Positions 1-5,889 of a stretch of DNA of 14,838 nucleotides are shown in pieces. This stretch comes from JBDRLV01 sp043812755. GTDB taxonomy: Bacteria; Patescibacteriota; Patescibacteriia; UBA9934; GWF2-40-263. The notes beneath the pieces were generated by a model. That model saw nothing but the letters and a program-made list of their open reading frames with translations, had not been told where the DNA came from and ran no database searches. Each line of letters starts with the position of its first letter. Within the stretch, counting starts at the first letter, position 1. The stretch spans positions 1 to 14,838 of the forward strand of contig JBDRLV010000015.1 in assembly GCA_043812755.1 (NCBI GenBank). Reading direction: 5' to 3'. The translations under genes were made by a program, and so were the position numbers.

Positions 1-278
1 CCTTTGGTACGCGCACCATTGGACTGTTGAAAGAATCTGCGATAGAGCATATGGACGAATTCGCCGTGCAACCATGTGCATGTGCTTCTTTGGTTGCCTT
101 TTGGATCAATCAGACATGGCTCGCTTGGGTCGCTTTCATTCCATGTCCATCCCTCTGGCAGAGTTGTTTCCACCATGACAACACATGCCTCGGTTTCGGT
201 TTCATAACCAAACACGAATCCAAGTGTTTCCAAGGCTTTCCTATGGGACTCTCTATCTACTTTCACAATAGTAGTCAT
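1..278 (-). CDS. Hypothetical protein, 3'-truncated by the window edge
   Basis: An open frame of 92 complete codons begins at the ATG whose complement is CAT at 276-278 and leaves the window with no stop. The start is supported by an AAGGAG site five bases upstream and a good promoter before that. The protein begins MTTIVKVDRESHRKALETLG. It has a central Trp- and Cys-containing stretch (LPEGWTWNESD, EPCLIDPKGN, STCTWLHGEF) and ends here in a basic segment (MLYRRFFQQ). There is no signal peptide or membrane segment. I do not recognise the family. The strong ribosome site and single-gene layout match the unknown genes at 2953 and 3664, so it may belong to the same class of small independently transcribed genes, though no sequence similarity between them is evident. 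The plus-strand frame over the same bases lacks a ribosome site and is taken as a shadow. Confidence 0.72.
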   Translation of the reverse strand, partial: MTTIVKVDRESHRKALETLGFVFGYETETEACVVMVETTLPEGWTWNESDPSEPCLIDPKGNQRSTCTWLHGEFVHMLYRRFFQQSNGARTK

Positions 279-283
279 TTTAT

Positions 284-289
284 CTCCTT
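284..289 (-). promoter_or_regulatory. Ribosome binding site of the partial minus-strand gene
   Basis: On the minus strand AAGGAG lies five bases before the ATG at 278. This near-perfect Shine-Dalgarno site fixes both the start and the strand of the partial gene. Confidence 0.75.
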
Positions 290-323
290 CCAGTTACAGG
301 GTTTTGTTCAGTTAGAACTCAGC

Positions 324-352
324 AGAATATCATAATAATAGACCATTGTCAA
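324..352 (-). promoter_or_regulatory. Sigma70-type promoter for the partial minus-strand gene
   Basis: On the minus strand a perfect -35 box TTGACA (347-352) is followed after 17 bases by TATTCT (324-329). The spacer ends in TATGA, like the TGTGA at the ends of three other spacers in this window. The predicted start lies about 40 bases before the ATG. Confidence 0.6.
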
Positions 353-360
353 TAGTTAAT

Positions 361-410
361 ACCAGCCTTTGCCAAGGCTTCGGCTGGTTATTCGCCCCAA
401 TAGGCCGAAT
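361..410. other. Two intergenic hairpins next to a promoter
   Basis: ACCAGCC (361-367) pairs with GGCTGGT (383-389), with an alternative inner stem GCCTT/AAGGC. ATTCG (390-394) pairs with CGAAT (406-410), with one mismatch and two further C-G pairs. Read on the minus strand they follow the terminator at 411-433 and precede the promoter at 324-352. Neither has its own T run, so they may be insulating or backup termination structures. Confidence 0.4.
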
Positions 411-433
411 AAAAAAGACCCGAGTGGGGTCTT
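411..433 (-). terminator. Rho-independent terminator of the M20 peptidase gene
   Basis: Read on the minus strand, AAGACCC and GGGTCTT form a seven-pair stem with a five-base loop (CACTC), followed directly by a run of T (complement of the A run 411-416). It lies about 110 bases after the peptidase stop codon, and no other gene on that strand ends nearby. Confidence 0.8.
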
Positions 434-435
434 GA

Positions 436-459
436 GTAGGGACGCCATTTATGGCGTCC
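436..459 (+). repeat. REP-like palindrome with GTAG head, intergenic copy
   Basis: GTAG (436-439) is followed directly by a perfect palindromic stem: GGACGCCAT (440-448), a two-base loop, and ATGGCGTCC (451-459). With one more base on the GTAG side, 25 bases (435-459) recur in inverted orientation at 8027-8051 inside rsmA. A GTAG tetranucleotide at the foot of a hairpin is the hallmark of REP sequences recognised by RAYT (TnpA-REP) single-strand transposases. No RAYT gene is in the window. The element sits in the 3' untranslated region of the peptidase gene, just before its terminator. Confidence 0.7.
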
Positions 460-541
460 TAAGGCAAAGATCAGACGGTGCGGATGGTTGGCGTTTCGTC
501 CCAGTAGGCGAGGGGGTCTTTAAGATAATTGGTAGAAAAGA

Positions 542-2008
542 TCAAACGCTGTGTGGGCTTTCAAGTGCGGTATGGTGTGTAGCATGGTCAGCAAGCACCA
601 TTGAAATTGCTGCTGTTAGTCTGATTGCGTATGGGATATTGAGGCACTCATCAGGGCCGTGCGCATTGCTTTCTGGCCCAGCAGCACCTGTGATTACGAA
701 TTCTGCTTTTGGGTACATCTTGCCAAGCAGTGCCATAAATGGAATTGCTCCGCCGATTCCATACTGTACGAACGGGTTACCAAAGTGTTCTTGGCTTGCG
801 CGCTCCAGAGAACCTGCAAGCCATAGTGAAAGCTCAGGCGCCATCCACCCTGGCATTGCAAGAGTGTCTTCAAAACTGACCGTTGCTGAGTCAGGCACAT
901 CGCGAGTGAGCGCCTCTTCAATTGCCTTGATAGCAACTTGCGGATCCACATGCGGTGGAATTCGGAATGAGAGCTTGAGGTCAGTGCACTCGCGAACAAC
1001 ATTACCAGCACCATTTGTTGGTGGAATTCCATTAGCTCCAATGACCTCAAGAGCAGGTCCTAGAGTTTGCTTCCAAAGAAGCTCTGGTGGTTCATTGCAG
1101 TCATCTGGGAAAGTATTGCCACTCCATGTGAACTCTTTCCGGAAGCAATCCGGATCCATTGCGCTAGCAGCTTCTTCAACTGCCTTTTTGCGCTCATCTG
1201 TGATCAGATCATCATCTCGGATTTCTTGGAGAAGGAAGTTACCAGTTTGTGCATCCTCAATACGTTCAAGAAGCGCACGTGCAATCCGGAATGAAGATGG
1301 AACAATTCCACCCGCATGGCCAGAGTGGCTCTCTTTGTTGAGCACGCGCACCTTGAGTGTGCCCATTGCAATTCCGCGCAGTGAATTGGTAAGCCACAGG
1401 CGATCATAGCTTCCAGCGCCAGAGTCAAGAGCAACGATGAGTGACACGTCGCCGATTTCTCCCTTAAGTTCTTCCAGGTACGCAGGAAGATCTGGGCTTC
1501 CACTTTCCTCACCAGCTTCAATGAGGATCACGCAGCGGGCATGGGGGATGTTTTGTTCTTCAAGCGCACGGATTGCAGCAATCGCAGTAAATAGGCTGTA
1601 GCCATCATCCACTCCACCTCGGCCATAGAGTTTTTGCACACCGTCATCATTAAGGATTTTTGGAGTCCAAGGGCCTAGGCCTTTTTCTTCACTCCACCCT
1701 TCTGATTCAGGTTGCTTGTCAGCATGCCCGTACAGAAGAACAGTTTTATCAGTCTGCCCTGGGATTTCTATGTATAGGATAGGTGTTCTTTTGTCCGACT
1801 GAATAAGTCGGCATTTAACACCACGCGGGCCAAGGTATGTTGCAAAGTCAAACATGAGCATCAGGGCTTTGAAGATTGCCCCTGTTTTGATCCAGTCTTT
1901 GTCAAACTCTTGGCTAAGAGATGGGATTTCTATGAATTGCTGTAGCCTTGGCAGAATTACCCTGCTCCAAAATTCCTGCAAAAACGCTATTGTTTTCTTG
2001 GTATCCAT
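542..2008 (-). CDS. M20 family zinc metallopeptidase (di/aminopeptidase-like)
   Basis: A 488-residue protein with all signatures of the M20/M28-clan co-catalytic zinc hydrolases: GHADKQPE near residue 94 (zinc ligand His95), GRGGVDDGY near 129 (bridging Asp134), EAGEES near 164 (general base Glu167, zinc ligand Glu168), LDSG near 194 (Asp195), SHSGHAGG near 227 in the lid domain, and NAHGPDE near 448 (His450). The length and the GHAD(K)QPE pattern fit the carnosinase-like dipeptidase branch rather than ArgE or DapE, but the substrate cannot be read. There is no signal peptide, so it is presumably cytoplasmic and may recycle peptides. It is a single-gene unit with promoter at 2047-2075, CAGGAG six bases before the ATG, and terminator at 411-433. 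It is visibly richer in G+C than the plus-strand gene at 2139, which may mean different ancestry. The long plus-strand frame antisense to it is a shadow. Confidence 0.93.
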   Translation of the reverse strand: MDTKKTIAFLQEFWSRVILPRLQQFIEIPSLSQEFDKDWIKTGAIFKALMLMFDFATYLGPRGVKCRLIQSDKRTPILYIEIPGQTDKTVLLYGHADKQPESEGWSEEKGLGPWTPKILNDDGVQKLYGRGGVDDGYSLFTAIAAIRALEEQNIPHARCVILIEAGEESGSPDLPAYLEELKGEIGDVSLIVALDSGAGSYDRLWLTNSLRGIAMGTLKVRVLNKESHSGHAGGIVPSSFRIARALLERIEDAQTGNFLLQEIRDDDLITDERKKAVEEAASAMDPDCFRKEFTWSGNTFPDDCNEPPELLWKQTLGPALEVIGANGIPPTNGAGNVVRECTDLKLSFRIPPHVDPQVAIKAIEEALTRDVPDSATVSFEDTLAMPGWMAPELSLWLAGSLERASQEHFGNPFVQYGIGGAIPFMALLGKMYPKAEFVITGAAGPESNAHGPDECLNIPYAIRLTAAISMVLADHATHHTALESPHSV

Positions 2009-2046
2009 TGTAATCTCCTGAAACTAGTTGAAAGGGGTGCTCTGGA

Positions 2047-2075
2047 AAATTATCACAAATGTATTTATTTGGAAA
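2047..2075 (-). promoter_or_regulatory. Promoter of the M20 peptidase gene
   Basis: On the minus strand TTTCCA (2070-2075), 17 bases, then TAATTT (2047-2052). The spacer ends in TGTGA, giving TGTGATAAT, the same -10 neighbourhood as at 2907 and 3634. The -35 box is weak. It diverges from the promoter of the gene at 2139 within a 130-base gap. Confidence 0.45.
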
Positions 2076-2087
2076 GAGTTAGGTATT

Positions 2088-2116
2088 TTGCCTATTTTTT
2101 TATTTTTCTGTAGACT
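2088..2116 (+). promoter_or_regulatory. Candidate promoter for the helical-repeat gene
   Basis: TTGCCT (2088-2093), 17 bases, then TAGACT (2111-2116). An alternative -10 is TAATAT (2127-2132) with TTTCTG as -35; that would make the transcript leaderless, starting near the ATG at 2139. The sequence does not decide between them. Confidence 0.4.
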
Positions 2117-2138
2117 AAAAAGAGGATAATATTATTTT

Positions 2139-2846
2139 ATGAATGAACACAATCCTCATATGCAAGAAATATTAAAAAAAGAACAAGAATCAAAAGATGA
2201 CAAAGCAACTAAAGCACGCATTAAGTCCAGAATTGATTCAATGAAGTTAATGCTCACTGAGCTTGTAGGTAAAGGAGAAAAGCCAAGCGGGAACCAGGAG
2301 AGAGTATTAGATAGAGCCATGGGTTCCTTGAAGCTTGCGCAACAATATTTAGAGAATGGTGAAATTGAAAAAGCAAAGGCGTTTTATAAAGAAGCTGATG
2401 ATTTTTTTCAAAAAAGTTTTAAACCAAAAGAGTTGATTGCGTCCGATGTTCAATCTACAGGAGTAGTGCGCGTATCAGAAGGACTTGATGGGTCAAAAGA
2501 ACAACATGCTGTTCCAGAGGGTGTGTTTGACAGCCAAGGCTTAGAAGCTGTTACTTATGATATTAGAGAGATGCCAACTGAGACGTTAAGTAAAACAATA
2601 GAGAATGCACTAACAACATTAAATAATGTGTTGTCAGAAACAGGAGAAGCCCCTGAAGAAGACGAATATGGTGGATTAACAGAAAGCGAAAAAATACAAG
2701 CAGGAAAGGTGCGTCAAATTGGTGAAGCATTAACCTATTTAACTTATGCAAAAAGGAGTCTGGATTCAGGTGAGGTTGATCTTGCAAAAGAACAATATTT
2801 AAATGCCAAGAAAGTAATTGAATTGTATCCAAAGAAAGCTGCTTAG
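2139..2846 (+). CDS. Hypothetical helical protein with an internal two-fold repeat
   Basis: A 235-residue, highly charged, soluble protein predicted to be mostly alpha-helical; no family recognised. Two halves resemble each other. Residues 28-92 and 150-230 each contain a long helix, a linker, and a helix pair: the first has LAQQYLENGEIEKAKAFY and the second YAKRSLDSGEVDLAKEQY. The A-x2-(Y/S)-L-x2-GE-x3-AK-x2-Y pattern is TPR-like, suggesting a protein-interaction scaffold. The middle (100-148) is low in helix and probably flexible. The gene has no convincing ribosome site: AGAGG lies 13 bases before the ATG, farther than usual. It has its own terminator immediately downstream and diverges from the peptidase gene. 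Its coding is A-rich, unlike the peptidase. Confidence 0.85.
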   Translation: MNEHNPHMQEILKKEQESKDDKATKARIKSRIDSMKLMLTELVGKGEKPSGNQERVLDRAMGSLKLAQQYLENGEIEKAKAFYKEADDFFQKSFKPKELIASDVQSTGVVRVSEGLDGSKEQHAVPEGVFDSQGLEAVTYDIREMPTETLSKTIENALTTLNNVLSETGEAPEEDEYGGLTESEKIQAGKVRQIGEALTYLTYAKRSLDSGEVDLAKEQYLNAKKVIELYPKKAA

Positions 2847-2855
2847 TTTAATTAG

Positions 2856-2885
2856 AAAAAATCCGTGCAATGTGTGCGGATTTTT
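2856..2885 (+). terminator. Rho-independent terminator after the helical-repeat gene
   Basis: ATCCG (2861-2865) pairs with CGGAT (2877-2881), extended inside by wobble and C-G pairs. It is flanked by an A run on the left and TTTTT on the right, so the stem can extend by A-T pairs. It begins ten bases after the stop codon. Confidence 0.75.
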
Positions 2886-2888
2886 GTT

Positions 2889-2917
2889 TTGACAACACTT
2901 GGGTGGTGTGATAAGAA
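2889..2917 (+). promoter_or_regulatory. Promoter of the unknown gene at 2953
   Basis: Perfect -35 TTGACA (2889-2894), 17 bases ending in TGTGA, then TAAGAA (2912-2917). The TGTGATAAGA string is shared exactly with the promoter at 3616-3644. It begins just after the preceding terminator's T run. Confidence 0.6.
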
Positions 2918-2941
2918 TTGTTCAGATCTTTTCCACTAGAT

Positions 2942-2947
2942 AGGAGG
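2942..2947 (+). promoter_or_regulatory. Ribosome binding site that selects a GTG start
   Basis: A perfect AGGAGG five bases before GTG at 2953. No ATG in the frame comes sooner with a comparable site; the next, at codon 6, lies too far from it. The GTG is therefore the likely start. Confidence 0.75.
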
Positions 2948-2952
2948 AAAAA

Positions 2953-3549
2953 GTGAGCCAGAAGCGAATGTCAACTCTGAGTTTTTTGCACTGGTTTGTA
3001 GAGATACTGTGGAGCTTTCTCAAAAGAGAAACATACGATTTTTCAAAGCTAAAGAATGGTCATGTCGATGGCGGGTATCAGTTCCTGTCTTATTGGCATA
3101 TTGGTGAAACAGTTTTGTCTCTTGCTGTTCTTTATGATGATTTGGTTGGGCCAGTTAGCTGGTTAATGGCAAATCCAAAACGTGTTGTGCTTACTCTTCA
3201 GGAATTAGATTCAGATGATCACGAGAGTGAGATATCTGTTTCTGTTACCAATATAAGTAGACAGCTTTTTGTTTACAAGGTTCGAGGATCAGAGCCACTC
3301 AAGGATCCATTTGTTGATTTTGTGCGCAGACACTTCAAGCTTGGCAAACACAGACTTGTTAAGGCTGTGCGCATGCGTTTTTTATCTGATGCGCACGAGT
3401 GTTACAGATGGTTCTTGTCTGATGTGCAGGCAATGCATCTTGGTCGCTTCCTTATCGAAATCCATAAACGCAGTGGAATTGGAAGGCTTATGGAAATGGA
3501 TTCAAAAGAAAGAGCCAAGTTTGTTGAGCAATTCACACTTCTTCTTTAA
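2953..3549 (+). CDS. Hypothetical protein, single-gene transcription unit
   Basis: A 198-residue protein starting at GTG, chosen because AGGAGG sits five bases upstream. I do not recognise a family. The N-terminus has an aromatic-rich amphipathic stretch (FLHWFVEILWSFLK, residues 11-24) which could touch a membrane or a partner but is short for a transmembrane helix. A probable beta-rich middle (RVVLTLQEL, ISVSVTNI, QLFVYKV, residues 77-110) is followed by a basic helical C-terminal half (DFVRRHFKLGKHRLVKAVRMRF, taken from residue 122 in pieces) that could bind nucleic acid. The gene has its own promoter, strong ribosome site and terminator; the stop codon lies inside the terminator stem. The unit design is very close to the next gene's, though the two proteins do not align by eye. 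Confidence 0.8.
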   Translation: MSQKRMSTLSFLHWFVEILWSFLKRETYDFSKLKNGHVDGGYQFLSYWHIGETVLSLAVLYDDLVGPVSWLMANPKRVVLTLQELDSDDHESEISVSVTNISRQLFVYKVRGSEPLKDPFVDFVRRHFKLGKHRLVKAVRMRFLSDAHECYRWFLSDVQAMHLGRFLIEIHKRSGIGRLMEMDSKERAKFVEQFTLLL

Positions 3550-3571
3550 ACGACCCTAAGGTCGTTTTTTT
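3548..3571 (+). terminator. Rho-independent terminator overlapping the stop codon
   Basis: AAACGACC (3548-3555), loop CTAA, GGTCGTTT (3560-3567), then more T to 3571. The last two bases of the TAA stop are part of the stem. The same AACGACC/GGTCGTT stem ends the next gene. Confidence 0.88.
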
Positions 3572-3585
3572 GTTCTTTAATCGAA

Positions 3586-3613
3586 AAACTCCGGCCGTAA
3601 GGCTGTGGAGTTT
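3586..3613. other. Hairpin just upstream of a promoter
   Basis: AAACTCC (3586-3592) pairs with GGAGTTT (3607-3613). An inner GCC/GGC stem closes a GTAA (GNRA-type) loop. It lies two bases before the -35 box at 3616. Read on the minus strand it is followed by a short T run, so it may stop antisense transcripts or insulate the promoter. Confidence 0.5.
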
Positions 3614-3615
3614 CA

Positions 3616-3644
3616 TTGACTGGCAATTGTGGTTGTGATAAGAC
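3616..3644 (+). promoter_or_regulatory. Promoter of the unknown gene at 3664
   Basis: TTGACT (3616-3621), 17 bases ending in TGTGA, then TAAGAC (3639-3644). Layout and the TGTGATAAGA string match the promoter at 2889-2917. Confidence 0.6.
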
Positions 3645-3663
3645 TTGAGGCAAGGAGGCAACC

Positions 3664-4170
3664 ATGGCTACAAAAAGACGACGAATAAACAAAGAAGAGT
3701 TTTTCAGACTGATGCAAGTTCTTGCAGATCTTGTGAAAAATGCATTGTCTGTATCTCACAAAGTTGAAGATCTTGGCGCGATCCGGACAACATGCAAAAG
3801 CAAGGACTGCATACTGACGATTCGGGCGCATTTTCCAAACAAAAACGTCGGAGTATTTGGGGCATTAGTTAAAAGACCACACGATCTTTTTATAGATTTT
3901 GTTGATCGCAGGCTTAATGACGATAAAGGTTTGAACCTGTTTTCATACATGGTCGATTTTGCTGATAACAGAGAAACGACTTTCTGGGTCCGCGTTCCTC
4001 GTGGCTCAACATATAAGAGCGTCAAAACACAAGCACAGGAGTATGGGCTCTTGGAGGGAACAGATGTTTCCAACACGCGTCCTCATTGCCGCGCTCAAGC
4101 TATTTCTTGGTCACTTGGTGAAGAAGAGGCCGAACAGATTTTGCGCAACATGTTTGCCAAGCTTCATTAG
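3664..4170 (+). CDS. Hypothetical protein, single-gene transcription unit
   Basis: A 168-residue soluble protein with no recognised family. The start is fixed by AAGGAGG (3652-3658) five bases before the ATG. The N-terminus is strongly basic (MATKRRRINKEE), followed by a helix (EEFFRLMQVLADLVKNAL). A mixed alpha/beta body contains CKSKDCILTIRAHF (two Cys, residues 44 and 49) and TTFWVRVPRG (residues 105-114). The acidic C-terminal helix is GEEEAEQILRNMFAKL. The basic tail and the Cys pair would allow nucleic-acid or metal binding, but nothing here proves it. It has its own promoter and terminator and no operon partner. The terminator stem is nearly the same as that of the gene before it. Confidence 0.8.
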   Translation: MATKRRRINKEEFFRLMQVLADLVKNALSVSHKVEDLGAIRTTCKSKDCILTIRAHFPNKNVGVFGALVKRPHDLFIDFVDRRLNDDKGLNLFSYMVDFADNRETTFWVRVPRGSTYKSVKTQAQEYGLLEGTDVSNTRPHCRAQAISWSLGEEEAEQILRNMFAKLH

Positions 4171-4188
4171 TCCACACACTACTTCTTT

Positions 4189-4217
4189 AACGACCCCAGT
4201 GGTCGTTCTTTTCTTTT
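4189..4217 (+). terminator. Rho-independent terminator of the unknown gene at 3664
   Basis: AACGACC (4189-4195), five-base loop, GGTCGTT (4201-4207), followed by a T-rich tail broken by two C. It begins 19 bases after the stop codon. Confidence 0.82.
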
Positions 4218-4233
4218 CATTTTGCTAATTTTC

Positions 4234-4242
4234 TGCTAACAT
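4234..4242 (+). promoter_or_regulatory. Possible extended -10 promoter of the small membrane protein
   Basis: TGCTAACAT reads as an extended -10 (TG-n-TAACAT). Only a poor -35 (TTTTCA, 4214-4219) lies 17 bases before it. The predicted start is about 20 bases before the ATG at 4269. Confidence 0.33.
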
Positions 4243-4268
4243 AGGTTCAATAATCAATAATAGATATT

Positions 4269-4586
4269 ATGGACAACAATTCAATAAAAAAAGATGAACG
4301 CGTATTATCAGCCTTAGGGTACATAGGCATTTTGTGTTTATTACCACTAATACTTAAAAAGAACAGTACATTTGCTCAACATCATGGTAAACAAGGTTTA
4401 GTTATTCTTATAGTATGGGTGATTTTGTGGGTTGGTAATATTATTCCGTTTTTAGGGCAAATTGCTTGGTTGCTTGGTTCAATAATTTTATTTATCTTGG
4501 TAATTTTGGGCATTATCAATGCATTAAATGGAAAAATTTGGACAATGCCTGTTTTAGGTGAATATGCTAAGAAGATTAGGTTGTAA
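4269..4586 (+). CDS. Small three-helix membrane protein, Tic20/DUF4870-like
   Basis: A 105-residue integral membrane protein. Hydrophobic segments lie near residues 13-29 (ends CLLPLIL), 43-61 and 64-84. The order KDERVLSALGYIGIL, then FAQHHGKQGLVI, then GIINALNGKIWTMPVLG is what I associate with the DUF4870/Tic20-like family common in CPR genomes, whose bacterial function is unknown. The conserved H-x-(K/R)-QG segment between helices one and two is the best evidence. The N-terminus is charged and probably cytoplasmic. There is no Shine-Dalgarno site. No terminator is evident before the repeat element at 4594, which begins only eight bases after the stop codon. Confidence 0.82.
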   Translation: MDNNSIKKDERVLSALGYIGILCLLPLILKKNSTFAQHHGKQGLVILIVWVILWVGNIIPFLGQIAWLLGSIILFILVILGIINALNGKIWTMPVLGEYAKKIRL

Positions 4587-4593
4587 ATTTATC

Positions 4594-4687
4594 TGTCATT
4601 CTGAGCCACATTAAAGATGTGGCGTAAGAATCCCATTGCGAGGAGATGCTTATGTTGGGCTGTCAGACGGTCCTTCTTAGGATGACA
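4594..4687. repeat. Gene-less 94-base relative of the GIY-YIG element (MITE-like)
   Basis: It begins TGTCATTCTGAG and ends with a sequence whose complement reads TGTCATCCTAAG, so the ends are imperfect inverted repeats (10 of 12). The left half (4594-4638) has the layout of the left end of the element at 5834: the TGTCAT head, a short hairpin (CCACAT/ATGTGG, 4606-4622), then CGTAAGAATCCCATTG (15 of 16 with 5873-5888). The right half is more diverged. There is no coding sequence and no clear target duplication. It fills most of the space between the membrane protein gene and prfB. Confidence 0.68.
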
Positions 4688-4697
4688 ATGTCGTATT

Positions 4698-5826
4698 ATG
4701 AAAGAATTAATCAATAAAATTCAAGACCTCCGCGAGCGGGCTCTTCGCACGTGGGGGTTACTTTGACCTTGATACTGTTGCAGTACAGTTAAAAAGCCTC
4801 GAGCAGGAAATGTCTGCCGGGGATTTTTGGTTGGATCAAGCGCGTGCGCAAAAGGCTTCAAAGCAGGCTGCAGATTTGCGCGCAGAGCTTGGTGAGTGGG
4901 AAGGTTTTCTTGAGAATCTTGAAGAGCTTGAGGAGCTTGCGAAAATGGTTGAGCTTGAAGATAACAATGAGCTGGGCGATGAGCTTCATGCAAAGTATGA
5001 TGAGTATGAAAAAAAGTTTTCAAAAATGGAATTTGCAACATTGTTTTGTGGCAAGCATGATGAAGCAAATGCAATTGTTGCAATTCATGCTGGCTCAGGC
5101 GGAACTGAAGCACAGGATTGGACGCAGATGCTCTATCGTATGTACACACGGTTTACTGAGGCTCGTGAATGGGGTGTTGAGATTATTCATGAATCTAGGG
5201 CTGAGGATGTTGGTCTAAAGAGTATTATGTTTCGTGTCACAGGTAGATACGCATATGGTTATTTGAAAAGCGAACATGGTGTTCATCGCCTTGTACGGAT
5301 CTCTCCATTTGATGCAGAGAAAATGCGTCATACAACCTTTGCACTTGTTGAGGTTCTTCCTGAGTTTGATGATCTTGATGCTGTGCAGATTGATGAAAAA
5401 GATTTGCGCGTTGATACTTATATGGCAGGCGGTCATGGTGGTCAGAGCGTGAACACAACTTACTCTGCAGTTCGTGTAGTTCATATCCCAACTGGGATTA
5501 CAGTTACTTGTCAAAATGAGCGATCTCAAAAACAAAATAAAGAAACTGCATTAAAAATTTTAAAAGCAAAGCTAGATAAGTTACAGCTTTTAGAGCAAGA
5601 AGAAGAGAAAAAAGATTTGCGTGGTGATTATCAAAGCGCTGAATGGGGGAATCAAATTCGTTCCTATGTACTTCATCCTTATAAGATGGTTAAAGATCAT
5701 CGCAGTGAATATGAGACTCAGGATGCGCAAAATGTTTTAGAAGGAGATTTGGAAGGTTTTATGGAAGCTTATTTGCGTTGGGAGCTTGAGCAGTCTGATC
5801 GGTTTGAAAAGGCGAATGAAGAATAG
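4698..5826 (+). CDS. prfB: Peptide chain release factor 2 with programmed +1 frameshift
   Basis: RF2 ends translation at UGA and UAA by triggering peptidyl-tRNA hydrolysis in the ribosome. Codons 1-22 run from ATG 4698 to CTT 4761-4763 and meet an in-frame TGA (4764-4766). Reading then moves to the +1 frame at GAC (4765) and continues to TAG, giving about 375 residues, close to the usual 365. Visible motifs are the helical N-terminal domain with SAGDFW, AGSGGTEAQDW in domain 2, the anticodon-like tripeptide SPF near residue 202, and the catalytic GGQ in GGHGGQSVN near 247. CQNERSQ follows. The SPF tripeptide and the frameshift identify RF2 rather than RF1. No ribosome site precedes the ATG. 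An annotation starting at ATG 4810 would miss the first 37 residues. The gene lies between two related repeat elements. Confidence 0.96.
4753..4767 (+). promoter_or_regulatory. prfB: prfB autoregulatory +1 frameshift site
   Basis: GGGGG (4753-4757) acts as the internal Shine-Dalgarno-like stimulator, three bases before the slippery CTT-TGA-C (4761-4767). Spacing and sequence match the E. coli site. When RF2 is scarce the ribosome pauses at UGA and slips +1, making more RF2; when RF2 is plentiful the product is a 22-residue peptide. Confidence 0.95.
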
Positions 5827-5833
5827 TTAAAAG

Positions 5834-5888
5834 TGTCATTATGAGGAGGCCCTGTGTTTATCGAAGGGCCGACGTAATAATCCCATTG
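5834..5888 (+). repeat. Left terminal inverted repeat of the GIY-YIG unit
   Basis: Starts TGTCATTATGAGGAGGCC and ends GACGTAATAATCCCATTG. A stem GGCCC/GGGCC (5848-5852 with 5866-5870) can form within it. It has no T run, so it is not a convincing terminator for prfB. Confidence 0.72.
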
Positions 5889-5889
5889 T

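Noticed and set aside
27..335. A plus-strand frame of 102 codons
   Set aside because: The minus strand carries a frame with a strong ribosome site and promoter over the same bases.
369..1409. A 346-codon open frame on the plus strand
   Set aside because: It lies antisense to the M20 peptidase gene, which has all catalytic motifs, a ribosome site and a terminator. The frame has odd Ser/Arg-rich composition and no ribosome site.
4810..5826. prfB as a gene starting at ATG 4810
   Set aside because: This drops the N-terminal 37 residues and ignores the complete frameshift site at 4753-4767.
5848..5870. A terminator for prfB
   Set aside because: The GGCCC/GGGCC stem has a 13-base loop and no following T run, and it is part of the mobile unit's inverted repeat.
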